Shown piece after piece: positions 1 through 5,206 of a DNA stretch of 5,206 nucleotides (positions are counted from its first letter, which is position 1; every line of letters begins with the position of its first letter). The translations under genes and the position numbers were made by a program. The notes beneath the pieces were generated by a model. It worked only from the letters and a program-made list of their open reading frames with translations. It ran no database searches and had not been told where the DNA came from. Where the stretch lies: positions 1 to 5,206 of the forward strand of contig CAJTOE010000169.1 in the NCBI GenBank assembly GCA_910577805.1. The letters run 5' to 3'. The stretch is from an uncultured Oscillospiraceae bacterium. Its GTDB lineage: Bacteria > Bacillota > Clostridia > Oscillospirales > Oscillospiraceae.

Positions 1-870
1 CGCCAGCCGGTCCCGGACCAGCGCTTCCGGCTCGATGATCTCGACCTGGTCCCCAAAGCTGAACACCCACTCCCGCATATATTCGTAGCGGGTGAACTCC
101 CACGCAAACAGCAGCCGACCATCGGGGGCGGTCTGGAAGCAGTCTATGCCGTACTCGTCAATCAGGCGGTACTTCTGACTGGGCTGGAAAAGAGCTTTCA
201 GAGAAAAGACAGCTTGAAAATAGGAGTCAAAGCGCAGCCGTTCCTCCGGCACCGGGCGGGGAGAAAACACGCAGTCGTGGATACGCAGCTCCCAGAGCCG
301 GTTGAGCTTGAACATCCGAAAATCCCGCTTTTCAAGGCAGTATCCCAGCACGTACCAGGACGACCATTGAAATACAAGGTGATACGGCTCGATACGCCGG
401 TTGGTTTCACGGTCCGCACTGTAGTACCAAAAGGAGATGACATGCTTTTGCTCCACCGCCTGCCGGATGGCGTCGATTTTTTCCGAGAGCGTCCCCCGGT
501 AGTGGGAGGCCAGGTCGATCAAAATGGTGCTGTCCGGCACGACAGGGCGGTCCCGGCTGGACAGCTTTTTGACTATCTGCGCGAAATATGGTATCTTGGA
601 GACGCTGTCCAATCCCTGCAAGCCGGTCAGGATGGCTTGCAGCTCCTCCGGGGCGAAAAAGGTTTTGTCGAGCTTGTATGCCTCTGCAATGGATACGCCG
701 CCGCCCCGGCCCTGGATGGTGACCAGAGGAACGCCGGCCTTGCAGATGTCCTCGATGTCCCGGTTGATGGTCCGCCGGGAGACCTCGAACTGTTGGGCCA
801 GCTCCGGTGCGGTGGCCTTTTCCTGCTGGAGCAGGGTCATAATAATGCCGATCAGTCGGTCGATTTTCAT
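1..870 (-). CDS. HTH-WYL domain transcriptional regulator (DeoR/YafY type), C-terminus cut by window edge
   Basis: This is a cytoplasmic DNA-binding regulator whose WYL domain is expected to sense a ligand (in some relatives a nucleic acid or nucleotide). The frame is open for 290 codons from the ATG at 870 to base 1 without a stop. Residues 3-55 form an HTH_11-type winged helix: APELAQQFEVSRRTINRDIE is the helix-turn-helix with its recognition helix near 31-42, and GRGGGVS at 54-60 is the wing. The WYL domain covers about 130-195, with SWYVLGY at 171-177 (WYV in place of WYL) and RMFKLNRL at 185-192. Residues 215-290 resemble the WCX C-terminal extension. Family members usually have about 300-320 residues, so little is missing. 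The start is supported by GGGAGG 7 bases upstream. It is divergent from the sigma factor gene and shares a 102-bp control region, so self-regulation or control of that operon is plausible. The family call is firm; the ligand and targets are unknown. Confidence 0.93.
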   Translation of the reverse strand, partial: MKIDRLIGIIMTLLQQEKATAPELAQQFEVSRRTINRDIEDICKAGVPLVTIQGRGGGVSIAEAYKLDKTFFAPEELQAILTGLQGLDSVSKIPYFAQIVKKLSSRDRPVVPDSTILIDLASHYRGTLSEKIDAIRQAVEQKHVISFWYYSADRETNRRIEPYHLVFQWSSWYVLGYCLEKRDFRMFKLNRLWELRIHDCVFSPRPVPEERLRFDSYFQAVFSLKALFQPSQKYRLIDEYGIDCFQTAPDGRLLFAWEFTRYEYMREWVFSFGDQVEIIEPEALVRDRLA

Positions 871-888
871 AGCAGTACCTCCCAGCAC

Positions 889-917
889 ATGATAACACGG
901 CTTTCAAAAAAATACAA
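889..917 (-). promoter_or_regulatory. Putative promoter of the WYL regulator gene
   Basis: Read on the minus strand, TTGTAT (912-917) and TATCAT (889-894) are separated by 17 bases. The -10 element matches 5 of 6 consensus bases and is preceded by TGT, an extended -10. The -35 element matches only 3 of 6. The -10 ends 18 bases before the ATG at 870, so the leader would be only about 11-13 bases and the Shine-Dalgarno sequence would lie at the very 5' end of the mRNA. That short leader is the main weakness of the call. Confidence 0.4.
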
Positions 918-919
918 AT

Positions 920-956
920 GCAAGGTTGTGCAGACCTTTCATTTCACCCTTATCGG
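920..956 (+). promoter_or_regulatory. Possible control region of the sigma/anti-sigma operon, with short inverted repeat
   Basis: Transcription of the sigma gene must start in or near the 102-bp divergent spacer, but no good housekeeping promoter is visible on the plus strand (TTGTGC at 926 with TATCGG at 951 is a poor match). The stretch contains an inverted repeat AAGGT (922-926) / ACCTT (934-938) with a 7-base gap, which could be an operator. Sigma factors of this type often drive their own promoter, so an ECF-type promoter here, for example around TGCAGACC (929-936) and TTATC (950-954), is possible. This is inference; no consensus could be checked. Confidence 0.22.
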
Positions 957-964
957 GAAGGAGG
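955..964 (+). promoter_or_regulatory. Ribosome binding site that sets the sigma factor start at TTG 973
   Basis: GGGAAGGAGG ends 8 bases before a TTG codon at 973. This is a near-perfect Shine-Dalgarno sequence at the ideal distance. The in-frame ATG at 889 has no such site and overlaps the likely -10 element of the divergent gene, so TTG 973 is the better start. Confidence 0.8.
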
Positions 965-972
965 CGGTCCCC

Positions 973-1467
973 TTGGAGGAACCAAGCAAGCTGGAGCAAA
1001 TCTACCGGCAGTACAAAAATCTCATGTTCTACACCGCCAACCAGATATTGCACAGCGAGAGGGACGCGGAGGACATCGTTCACAGTGCCTTTGTGAAGCT
1101 GGCGGAGGTGGCGGACAAAATCACAGAGCCGGTGTGTCCAAAAACGCAGGGCCTGGTTGTAGTAATTGTCAGACGGCTTGCCATCAACCAGTACAACGCC
1201 CGGAAGCGCCGGACGCTCCTTCCCTTAGACGAGGAACTGGTGTGCGCCCCCACAGAGCCGGTGGAGGAGAAGGAGAGCGTCCGGCAGGCCATCGCCCATC
1301 TGCCGGACCGGTATCGGGAACTGATTCTGCTGAAATACTACCAGGGCTTTTCGGACCGGGAAATCGCCAAAATGCTGGATATGACGCCGGGCAATGTGGC
1401 CCGGACAGTTCAGCGGGCCAAACAAAAGCTGAGGGAAAATCTGGAACAGGAGGGCATCAAAACATGA
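973..1467 (+). CDS. RNA polymerase sigma factor, sigma-70 family (ECF-like)
   Basis: This 164-residue protein is a small alternative sigma factor that directs RNA polymerase to a specific promoter set. Region 2 spans about residues 7-80: QIYRQYKNLMFYTA, then ERDAEDIVHSAFVKLAEV, the typical core-binding and -10-recognition part. Region 4 spans about 101-155: LPDRYRELILLKYYQGFSDR is followed by a helix-turn-helix (EIAKMLDMTPGNVARTVQRA) that would read the -35 element. Length and the two-domain layout fit the ECF class. The start is a TTG preceded by a strong Shine-Dalgarno sequence; the frame stays open far upstream, but that stretch is antisense to the WYL gene and is not coding. The stop overlaps the start of the anti-sigma gene (ATGA), a sign of translational coupling. 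Region 2.3/2.4 (TQGLVVVIVRRLAINQYNARKRR) is typical of Clostridia sigma factors paired with DUF4367 proteins. The target promoters are unknown. Confidence 0.92.
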   Translation: MEEPSKLEQIYRQYKNLMFYTANQILHSERDAEDIVHSAFVKLAEVADKITEPVCPKTQGLVVVIVRRLAINQYNARKRRTLLPLDEELVCAPTEPVEEKESVRQAIAHLPDRYRELILLKYYQGFSDREIAKMLDMTPGNVARTVQRAKQKLRENLEQEGIKT

Positions 1468-2141
1468 AAAAGCGAGAGTACGACGTGCTGGAGGAGGCCA
1501 ACGAGCTTTGGCTCAACGAGGAGTTCCCGGCCCTGGAGGATATCCCGGAGCATGAATTTTCCCCGGAATTTGAGCAGAAGATGGAGAAACTGTTCCAGCA
1601 GGAGAAGAAAGCCGCCAAATGGAGCAAACACCTGCAAGGCCTGAAGGGCGCGGCGGCGGCCGTCCTGGTGTTCCTGGGCGTTGCGGTGGGAGGAATTTCC
1701 ACGGCCCAAGCCCTGAATTTCCCCATCATTCAGACCATCATCTCAATGGTCCAGGATTTTACGGAGTATCAATTTTCCTCCAGCACCTCCGCGCCGGAGG
1801 GAGATTTAGGCGCATTTACCCTGAATTACCTTCCGGAGGGGATGGAGGAGGTTGTCCGCCAGGAGAGTCCGAATCTGTATGTGCTGGAGTGGAGAGGGGA
1901 AGAGGGGGATTTCCTGATTTTGGAACAGCAGATCGTCACCCAGGACACCGTCTCCATCTACGGCACGGACGAGCAGTTTTCTCAGGTGACCCGCTTTATG
2001 CTCCACGGCGCAGAGGCGGTAGGACGGGAGAAAGCGGGAAATTCGTCCATTTTCTGGACAAAAGATAACTTTTTCTATCTTCTGAGCAGTTCGCTGCCCT
2101 TGAAAGAACTTCAAAAGGTGGCGGAGGAAATGAGCTTCTGA
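1464..2141 (+). CDS. Membrane anti-sigma factor, DUF4367-type
   Basis: The 225-residue product is likely the membrane-bound inhibitor of the sigma factor encoded just upstream. Residues 1-60 are charged and would lie in the cytoplasm, where anti-sigma factors bind their sigma; they carry a FSPEFEQKMEKLF helix (32-44). One transmembrane helix lies at about 62-84 (GAAAAVLVFLGVAVGGIST), with no signal-peptidase site. The outside part, about 110-225, matches the DUF4367 pattern: NYLPEGMEE (121-129), a LEWRGEEGDFLILEQQ strand pair (141-156), IFWTKDNFFYLLSS (196-209) and a C-terminal LKELQKVAEEM helix. The start ATG overlaps the sigma stop by 4 bases, and AGGAGGG lies 9 bases upstream inside the sigma gene. 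The frame is open further upstream but only as a shadow of the sigma gene. The role as anti-sigma is inferred from order, overlap and architecture; the signal sensed is unknown. Confidence 0.87.
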   Translation: MKKREYDVLEEANELWLNEEFPALEDIPEHEFSPEFEQKMEKLFQQEKKAAKWSKHLQGLKGAAAAVLVFLGVAVGGISTAQALNFPIIQTIISMVQDFTEYQFSSSTSAPEGDLGAFTLNYLPEGMEEVVRQESPNLYVLEWRGEEGDFLILEQQIVTQDTVSIYGTDEQFSQVTRFMLHGAEAVGREKAGNSSIFWTKDNFFYLLSSSLPLKELQKVAEEMSF

Positions 2142-2191
2142 AAATTTTTTCAAAATCCGTGTCCAAAAACGCGGCTGTCGTTTGTTATATA
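2142..2191 (+). promoter_or_regulatory. Putative promoter with AT-rich UP-like element, upstream of the two small membrane protein genes
   Basis: The 77-bp gap after the anti-sigma gene is strikingly AT-rich in a GC-rich window. It begins with a perfect palindrome, TGAAAATTTTTTCA (2139-2152), overlapping the anti-sigma stop, and AAAATTTTTTCAAAA resembles an RNA polymerase UP element. Further on are GTGTCC (2159-2164) and TGTTATATA (2183-2191), the latter like an extended -10 element. The 21-base distance between them is too long for a standard housekeeping promoter. CGTT at 2179-2182 could instead be an ECF-type -10 paired with TGTCCAAAA at 2160-2168. A promoter here is likely, but which sigma factor uses it is open; the upstream-encoded one is the obvious candidate. 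Confidence 0.45.
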
Positions 2192-2218
2192 GGGCAGAGG
2201 CAGAAAGGAGGAATCCAT

Positions 2219-2617
2219 ATGAAGCTCGTGAAAGAGAACTGGCGGCTGATCCTGCTGGGGGTATGTGCTTGTGCTTGTACATTCCTGGTGAACCTGGCGA
2301 GGCCCTACCAGAACTGGATCGAGTCCTACCGCTGTACCCTGTCCATCTCCGATGGAAAGGTCTGGGTGGACGCGTCCATGATCGGAAGCCAGAGCTGTGA
2401 CGAGAGCAGCATCCATGTGTTCCTGGAGGAGAAGGTCAACGGCGAATGGGTGGAGGTGCGGCTCTGGTCCGACGTGCAGGAAGGGGTTCGGGCGGCGGTG
2501 TCCGAGTCTGCCCCGGCCTCTCCCGGCGGGGTCTACCGGGTCTGGATGCAGGTGGGCGCCACACGAAACGGGCGGTTTCAGTACAAATATGTGATGTCTC
2601 CGGAAAAGACAGCCTGA
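2219..2617 (+). CDS. Small membrane-anchored or secreted protein of unknown function
   Basis: I do not recognise this 132-residue protein with certainty. Residues 8-27 (WRLILLGVCACACTFLVNLA) form one hydrophobic segment after a short positive N-terminus, so it is either a signal peptide or a membrane anchor. Three cysteines (16, 18, 20) sit inside this segment, but none fits a standard lipobox well. The rest, about 35-126, looks like a beta-rich domain outside the membrane: YRCTLSISDGKVWVDASM, IHVFLEEKVNGEWVEVRLW, then VYRVWMQVGAT and FQYKYVMS. Cys39 and Cys60 could form a disulfide. The pattern recalls small exported Clostridia proteins of the DUF6147 kind, a resemblance from memory that needs a profile search. 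The start has AAAGGAGG 7 bases upstream. The next gene follows after 23 bases, so the two are probably one operon, behind the promoter-like region and downstream of the sigma/anti-sigma pair. Confidence 0.8.
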   Translation: MKLVKENWRLILLGVCACACTFLVNLARPYQNWIESYRCTLSISDGKVWVDASMIGSQSCDESSIHVFLEEKVNGEWVEVRLWSDVQEGVRAAVSESAPASPGGVYRVWMQVGATRNGRFQYKYVMSPEKTA

Positions 2618-2640
2618 ATGTATGACAGATAGGAGTGCGG

Positions 2641-3273
2641 ATGATGAAACAGAAAGAAGCTTGGAAGGTGGCAGGGGATGGGCTGACCACCATGTACTGG
2701 GCGAATGTGGCGGCGATTGTGGGTATCGTAATCATGGTGCCGGTAACGGTTTTGGCGGCATTTGGTTTCGACCTGAAGGGCGCAGAGGCTCTTTGCGCGG
2801 CGTTCGGCATGATTTTAGGATTTGGCAGTACAGCTATGGGATTCCTGGCGCTTCTGAGCCTGCGGCCGGCCCATAGGCTGTATGCGCTGGCCTGGAAGCT
2901 GCTTTTAGTCGTGCTTGGAATGGCGGTACTGGCAGGAGTGGCGGCGTACCAGAATCATACGGGCCTTAGTATATTCCTGCAATCCGCCGGTGTGTTGATC
3001 AACATGGCACAGACGCTGCTGCTGATTGGCGGCACAAACCGCCTGTTGGAGGATTTGGATGAGCTGGTGCCGGACCTTATGCGGCTGTCCAAGTGGGTGA
3101 CGGTGCTGATGATAGCCAAATCCGTATTGGATGCCCTGCCGACGGAACTATTTGGAGGCTACAATTCTGTTTTGGCAGGTTGTCTTGATGTGTTTCGTAT
3201 GCTTGCGATTCTGTTCTACATGATCTATCTGCGGGACGCAGGGCGGCGGCTGAGTCTGGCGGCGGAGGAGTAA
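2641..3273 (+). CDS. Multi-pass membrane protein of unknown function
   Basis: No family is recognised. The 210-residue product is mostly hydrophobic, with about six predicted membrane helices at roughly 20-42, 50-74, 82-103, 109-131, 151-168 and 175-197, and a charged C-terminus (YLRDAGRRLSLAAEE). A conspicuous charged loop, NRLLEDLDELVPDLMRLSK (133-151), separates helices four and five. No catalytic or transport motif is visible. The start was placed at ATG 2641. An adjacent ATG at 2644 lies 8 bases after AGGAG (2631-2635) and is equally or more likely, while GTG 2635 overlaps that ribosome binding site and is unlikely. It follows the preceding small exported protein by 23 bases and ends just before a strong terminator, so it is the last gene of the unit. 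A role in the envelope, possibly with its neighbour, is only inference from operon position. Confidence 0.83.
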   Translation: MMKQKEAWKVAGDGLTTMYWANVAAIVGIVIMVPVTVLAAFGFDLKGAEALCAAFGMILGFGSTAMGFLALLSLRPAHRLYALAWKLLLVVLGMAVLAGVAAYQNHTGLSIFLQSAGVLINMAQTLLLIGGTNRLLEDLDELVPDLMRLSKWVTVLMIAKSVLDALPTELFGGYNSVLAGCLDVFRMLAILFYMIYLRDAGRRLSLAAEE

Positions 3274-3281
3274 ATAGCAAG

Positions 3282-3324
3282 AAAAGGACGTGCCGCGGTA
3301 TTGTACTGCGGCACGTCCTTTTTT
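3282..3324 (+). terminator. Strong intrinsic terminator between convergent operons
   Basis: A 15-bp perfect stem (3282-3296 with 3308-3322) is extended by one G-U and three Watson-Crick pairs to a 3-base loop, TTG at 3301-3303, giving a nearly continuous 19-bp hairpin. On the plus strand it runs straight into a six-T tract (3319-3324), the standard Rho-independent design, 8 bases after the stop of the membrane protein gene. On the minus strand the stem is followed by TTTTC, so it probably also helps terminate the convergent ABC operon ending at 3340. Confidence 0.93.
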
Positions 3325-3339
3325 GCGTGTCTGTGTGGT

Positions 3340-4125
3340 TTAAGAGAGCAGGATGCGGTCGTTGTCCAGATTCTTTCCCGCTCCGGCCCGGAATTTTTCC
3401 AGCAGGTCGTTGACGGTCAGGCCCTCCCGCTCCTTGCCCTTGATGTCCAGGACGATGGCGCCCCGGTTCATCATCAGAGTCCGGTTGCCCAGGTCCAGGG
3501 CGTTCTGCATGTTGTGGGTGACCATCATCGTTGTAATGTGATGCTCCGCCACGATGTCCTGGGTGAGCTTCAGGACCTTTTCCGCTGTACCTGGGTCCAG
3601 CGCCGCCGTGTGCTTGTCCAGCAGAAGCAGTTTTGGGGGGGTCATAGTTGACATCAGCAGGGTGAGCGCCTGGCGCTGTCCGCCGGACAGAAGGCCCACC
3701 GGCTGCTTCATCCGGTCCTCCAGCCCCATATCCAGCAGGGCCAGACGGTCCCGGAAGCGGGCTTTCTCCTTTGCGCTCACGTGGGAGAACCAGCCGCCGC
3801 TGCCTGCGGCCAGGGCCAGATTCTCTTCAATGGTCATACCGGGGGCGCTCCCGCGCATGGGGTCCTGAAACAGCCGCCCGATGGTCCGGGCACGCTTGAA
3901 CTCCGGCTCGAACGTGATATTTTTCTTGTCCAGTGTGATATTCCCCTCGTCGCAGAGAAAGCTTCCGGCGATGGCGTTGAACAGTGTGGACTTGCCCGCT
4001 CCGTTGGAGCCGATAATGGTGACGAAATCGCCGGGGTCCAGGTGGAGGGACAGGTCTTTGATCGCTGTTTTTTCGTTGACAGTGCCGGGGTTGAAGGTTT
4101 TGGCAATATGGGAGACGGTCAGCAT
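3340..4125 (-). CDS. ABC transporter ATP-binding protein (TrpXYZ-type importer)
   Basis: This 261-residue protein is the cytoplasmic ATPase that powers the permease encoded upstream. Visible motifs in order are Walker A GSNGAGKST (39-47), Q-loop Gln87 in LFQDP, signature LSGGQRQ (146-152), Walker B LLLLD (166-170), D-loop ALD (175-177) and H-loop His204 in MVTHNM. The length is normal for a single ATPase domain. The residue after the Walker B aspartate, normally the catalytic glutamate, is Lys171 (codon AAG) in LLLLDKHTAALDP. HTAALDP is typical of ATPases that partner ABC_sub_bind-type binding proteins and LivH-like permeases, such as streptococcal TrpXYZ. The start is fixed by AAGGAGG 8 bases upstream, inside the end of the permease gene; only one base separates the two genes, so translation is probably coupled. 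The operon reads binding protein, permease, ATPase. The substrate is not evident; aromatic amino acids are the precedent. Confidence 0.92.
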   Translation of the reverse strand: MLTVSHIAKTFNPGTVNEKTAIKDLSLHLDPGDFVTIIGSNGAGKSTLFNAIAGSFLCDEGNITLDKKNITFEPEFKRARTIGRLFQDPMRGSAPGMTIEENLALAAGSGGWFSHVSAKEKARFRDRLALLDMGLEDRMKQPVGLLSGGQRQALTLLMSTMTPPKLLLLDKHTAALDPGTAEKVLKLTQDIVAEHHITTMMVTHNMQNALDLGNRTLMMNRGAIVLDIKGKEREGLTVNDLLEKFRAGAGKNLDNDRILLS

Positions 4126-4126
4126 A

Positions 4127-5053
4127 TTACGCGCCTCCTTTCTTGGCGGTGAGCCGGCGCTGAATCATAGGCCACTGGCTCTTCAAATAGGGGAGGGAGA
4201 TGGCCAGAATGACGATGACAGAGGACACCAGCTTGAGCATGAAGGACGGCATATTCAGCCGCAGCGCCACAGCGTAAACCAGCCGGAACACGAATGCGCC
4301 TAAAACCATCCCGACCGCTCTGGTGAAGATGCCGCCCCGGCCCATAAGGGTGCTGCCGATAAGCAGGGAGGCCAGAGCGATGGTCACCATGCCGCTGCCC
4401 AGATTGATCTCGGCGGATTTTTGGGACTGGGCCATCAGACAGCCGGACAGTCCGGTGAAGGCGTTGGCGACGCACAGGCCCACTGTGGTGGTGAATACCG
4501 GGTTGATGGAGGAGGAGCGGACCATGTCCGGGTTATTACCGGTGGCCCGGATGGCCAGACCCAGGCGGGTGTTCAGAAAGACGGTCAGGAAGGCAACGGT
4601 CAAGAGAACTGCGATAAGGGCAACGATAGTCCGGTTGTGGTTTTCCAGGGGAGTGCCCGCCAGCAGGTCTTTCATCATGGTAAATACCGTTGTGGTCTTG
4701 TTCATGTTCACCAGGGACGAGCCGGCCATCACGGCGATATTGACGGAGTACAGTCCGGTATTGACGATAATACCCGCCAGCAGGCTGTCGATGCCCATTT
4801 TGGTCTGGAGCAGGGCGGTGATATAGCCGGAGCAGACCCCCGCCGCCATGGCGGCAGGAATGGAGAGCAGCGGGTATCCGGCCACGGCGGCCATGGCGCC
4901 CACTGCCGCGCCTAAGGTGAAGCAGCCGTCCGTGGACAGGTCGCAGACATTCAGCATGGAATAGCTGAGGAACAGTGCCAGCACAGTGAGGGAGCAGATC
5001 AAGCCCAGCTCCAGGGCGGTCTGCCCCACGGCCAGCAGCGCGGATGGGTTCAT
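4127..5053 (-). CDS. ABC transporter permease, LivH/TrpY-like (BPD_transp_2 family)
   Basis: The 308-residue product is the membrane channel of the importer. It has about eight or nine hydrophobic helices, for example near 12-34, 44-60, 62-82, 90-110, 142-161, 186-208, 222-237, 243-263 and 273-290. Family marks are NVCDLSTDGCFTLGAAVGA (35-53) after the first helix and RLGLAIRATGNNPDMVRS (163-180), the cytoplasmic loop that contacts the ATPase. The C-terminus is basic (RRLTAKKGGA), as expected inside the cell. The start is supported by AAGGAGG 7 bases upstream. It lies 88 bases after the binding-protein gene and 1 base before the ATPase gene. It probably works as a homodimer with two ATPase subunits, as in related importers; that stoichiometry is family knowledge. 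Specificity for tryptophan, tyrosine or another ligand cannot be read from the permease. Confidence 0.93.
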   Translation of the reverse strand: MNPSALLAVGQTALELGLICSLTVLALFLSYSMLNVCDLSTDGCFTLGAAVGAMAAVAGYPLLSIPAAMAAGVCSGYITALLQTKMGIDSLLAGIIVNTGLYSVNIAVMAGSSLVNMNKTTTVFTMMKDLLAGTPLENHNRTIVALIAVLLTVAFLTVFLNTRLGLAIRATGNNPDMVRSSSINPVFTTTVGLCVANAFTGLSGCLMAQSQKSAEINLGSGMVTIALASLLIGSTLMGRGGIFTRAVGMVLGAFVFRLVYAVALRLNMPSFMLKLVSSVIVILAISLPYLKSQWPMIQRRLTAKKGGA

Positions 5054-5100
5054 GGGGAGTCCTCCTTTGATGTTGATTCATATTGACAAAGACGAACCAA

Positions 5101-5133
5101 GACAGGAACCGGGGGAGTCCCCCGGTTCTTGTC
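5101..5133 (-). terminator. Intercistronic hairpin between the binding-protein and permease genes
   Basis: On the minus strand GAACCGGGGG pairs perfectly with CCCCCGGTTC around a 3-base loop (10 bp, 5106-5128), and four more pairs (GACA/TGTC) follow after one mismatch. The structure starts 8 bases after the stop of the binding-protein gene. There is no clean T tract afterwards (TTGGTTCGTC), so it may be a leaky terminator or a 3'-end stabiliser rather than a full stop. Such hairpins commonly allow the binding protein to be made in excess over permease and ATPase. Confidence 0.6.
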
Positions 5134-5141
5134 GTCAGGTC

Positions 5142-5206
5142 TTAGCCGTTCAGGTCGTCGAAGTGTTCCGCCGTGGTGATGGGCTGCACCTTGGTACACA
5201 GAGGCG
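5142..5206 (-). CDS. ABC transporter substrate-binding protein, C-terminal end only
   Basis: Only the last 20 codons and the TAA stop (5142-5144) lie in the window, reading PLCTKVQPITTAEHFDDLNG. The gene continues beyond the right edge. Sequence alone is too short to prove a family. The identification rests on its place as the first visible gene of the operon, followed by a LivH-like permease and an ATPase, the order found in TrpXYZ-type importers, where this position encodes the extracellular lipoprotein that binds the substrate (ABC_sub_bind family). The frame was chosen because it ends in a stop 8 bases before the intercistronic hairpin. Confidence 0.62.
   Translation of the reverse strand, partial: PLCTKVQPITTAEHFDDLNG

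Noticed and set aside
407..907. Minus-strand open frame of 166 codons overlapping the WYL gene
   Set aside because: It is a shifted-frame shadow of the WYL gene with arginine- and glycine-rich low-information sequence.
214..972. Long plus-strand open frame continuous with the sigma factor gene
   Set aside because: It lies antisense to the well-supported WYL regulator, shows no domain, and the sigma gene has its own strong ribosome binding site at 955-964.
918..1463. Upstream extension of the anti-sigma frame
   Set aside because: It is a shifted reading of the sigma gene; the ATG at 1464 has its own AGGAGGG and the overlap typical of sigma/anti-sigma pairs.
2635..2637. GTG as the start of the six-helix membrane protein
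   Set aside because: It overlaps the AGGAG ribosome binding site; ATG 2641 or 2644 is correctly spaced from it.
4323..4915. Plus-strand open frames opposite the permease gene
   Set aside because: They are antisense shadows in GC-rich coding DNA, with no ribosome binding site or recognisable domain; the minus-strand permease is clear.
5083..5088. TTGACA on the plus strand resembling a -35 box
   Set aside because: No -10 element follows at the right distance, and any transcript would run antisense into the binding-protein gene.

Overview
The window is a GC-rich chromosomal segment of a low-complexity-free, gene-dense bacterial genome. Strong AGGAGG-type ribosome binding sites precede nearly every gene, and the gene families (ECF-like sigma factor with a DUF4367-type anti-sigma partner, WYL regulator, TrpXYZ-type ABC transporter) point to a Gram-positive anaerobe of the Clostridia. 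The high GC content fits Oscillospiraceae-like gut bacteria such as Flavonifractor or Lawsonibacter relatives. That taxonomic placement is inference from family content and composition, not from a marker gene. I see no mobile element, CRISPR array, RNA gene or riboswitch.

Layout. Positions 1-870 (minus) hold nearly all of a DeoR/YafY-type HTH-WYL transcriptional regulator, cut by the window edge at its C-terminus. Divergent from it, after a 102-bp spacer, lies a plus-strand block. It starts with an RNA polymerase sigma factor (TTG start at 973, to 1467), which overlaps by 4 bp a single-pass membrane anti-sigma factor (1464-2141). A 77-bp AT-rich gap that looks like a separate promoter follows, then two small unrecognised membrane proteins (2219-2617 and 2641-3273). 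A strong intrinsic terminator hairpin at 3282-3324 closes this block.

The right third (3340 to the end, minus) is the downstream part of an ABC uptake operon, transcribed in the order substrate-binding protein (only the last 20 residues are inside the window), membrane permease (4127-5053), ATPase (3340-4125). The order and families match TrpXYZ-type importers, which have been linked to aromatic amino acid uptake. The substrate here cannot be read from the sequence. A hairpin between the binding-protein gene and the permease may set different expression levels of the two parts.

How the genes may work together. The sigma factor and anti-sigma form a classic membrane-signal switch: the anti-sigma has a cytoplasmic N-terminal part, one transmembrane helix and an outside sensor domain. 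The two membrane proteins directly downstream, behind their own promoter-like region, are the natural first candidates for its output. The divergent WYL regulator shares the 102-bp control region with the sigma gene and could control it. The two unrecognised membrane proteins with the sigma/anti-sigma pair are the least described part of the window. The ABC operon is convergent and probably unrelated.
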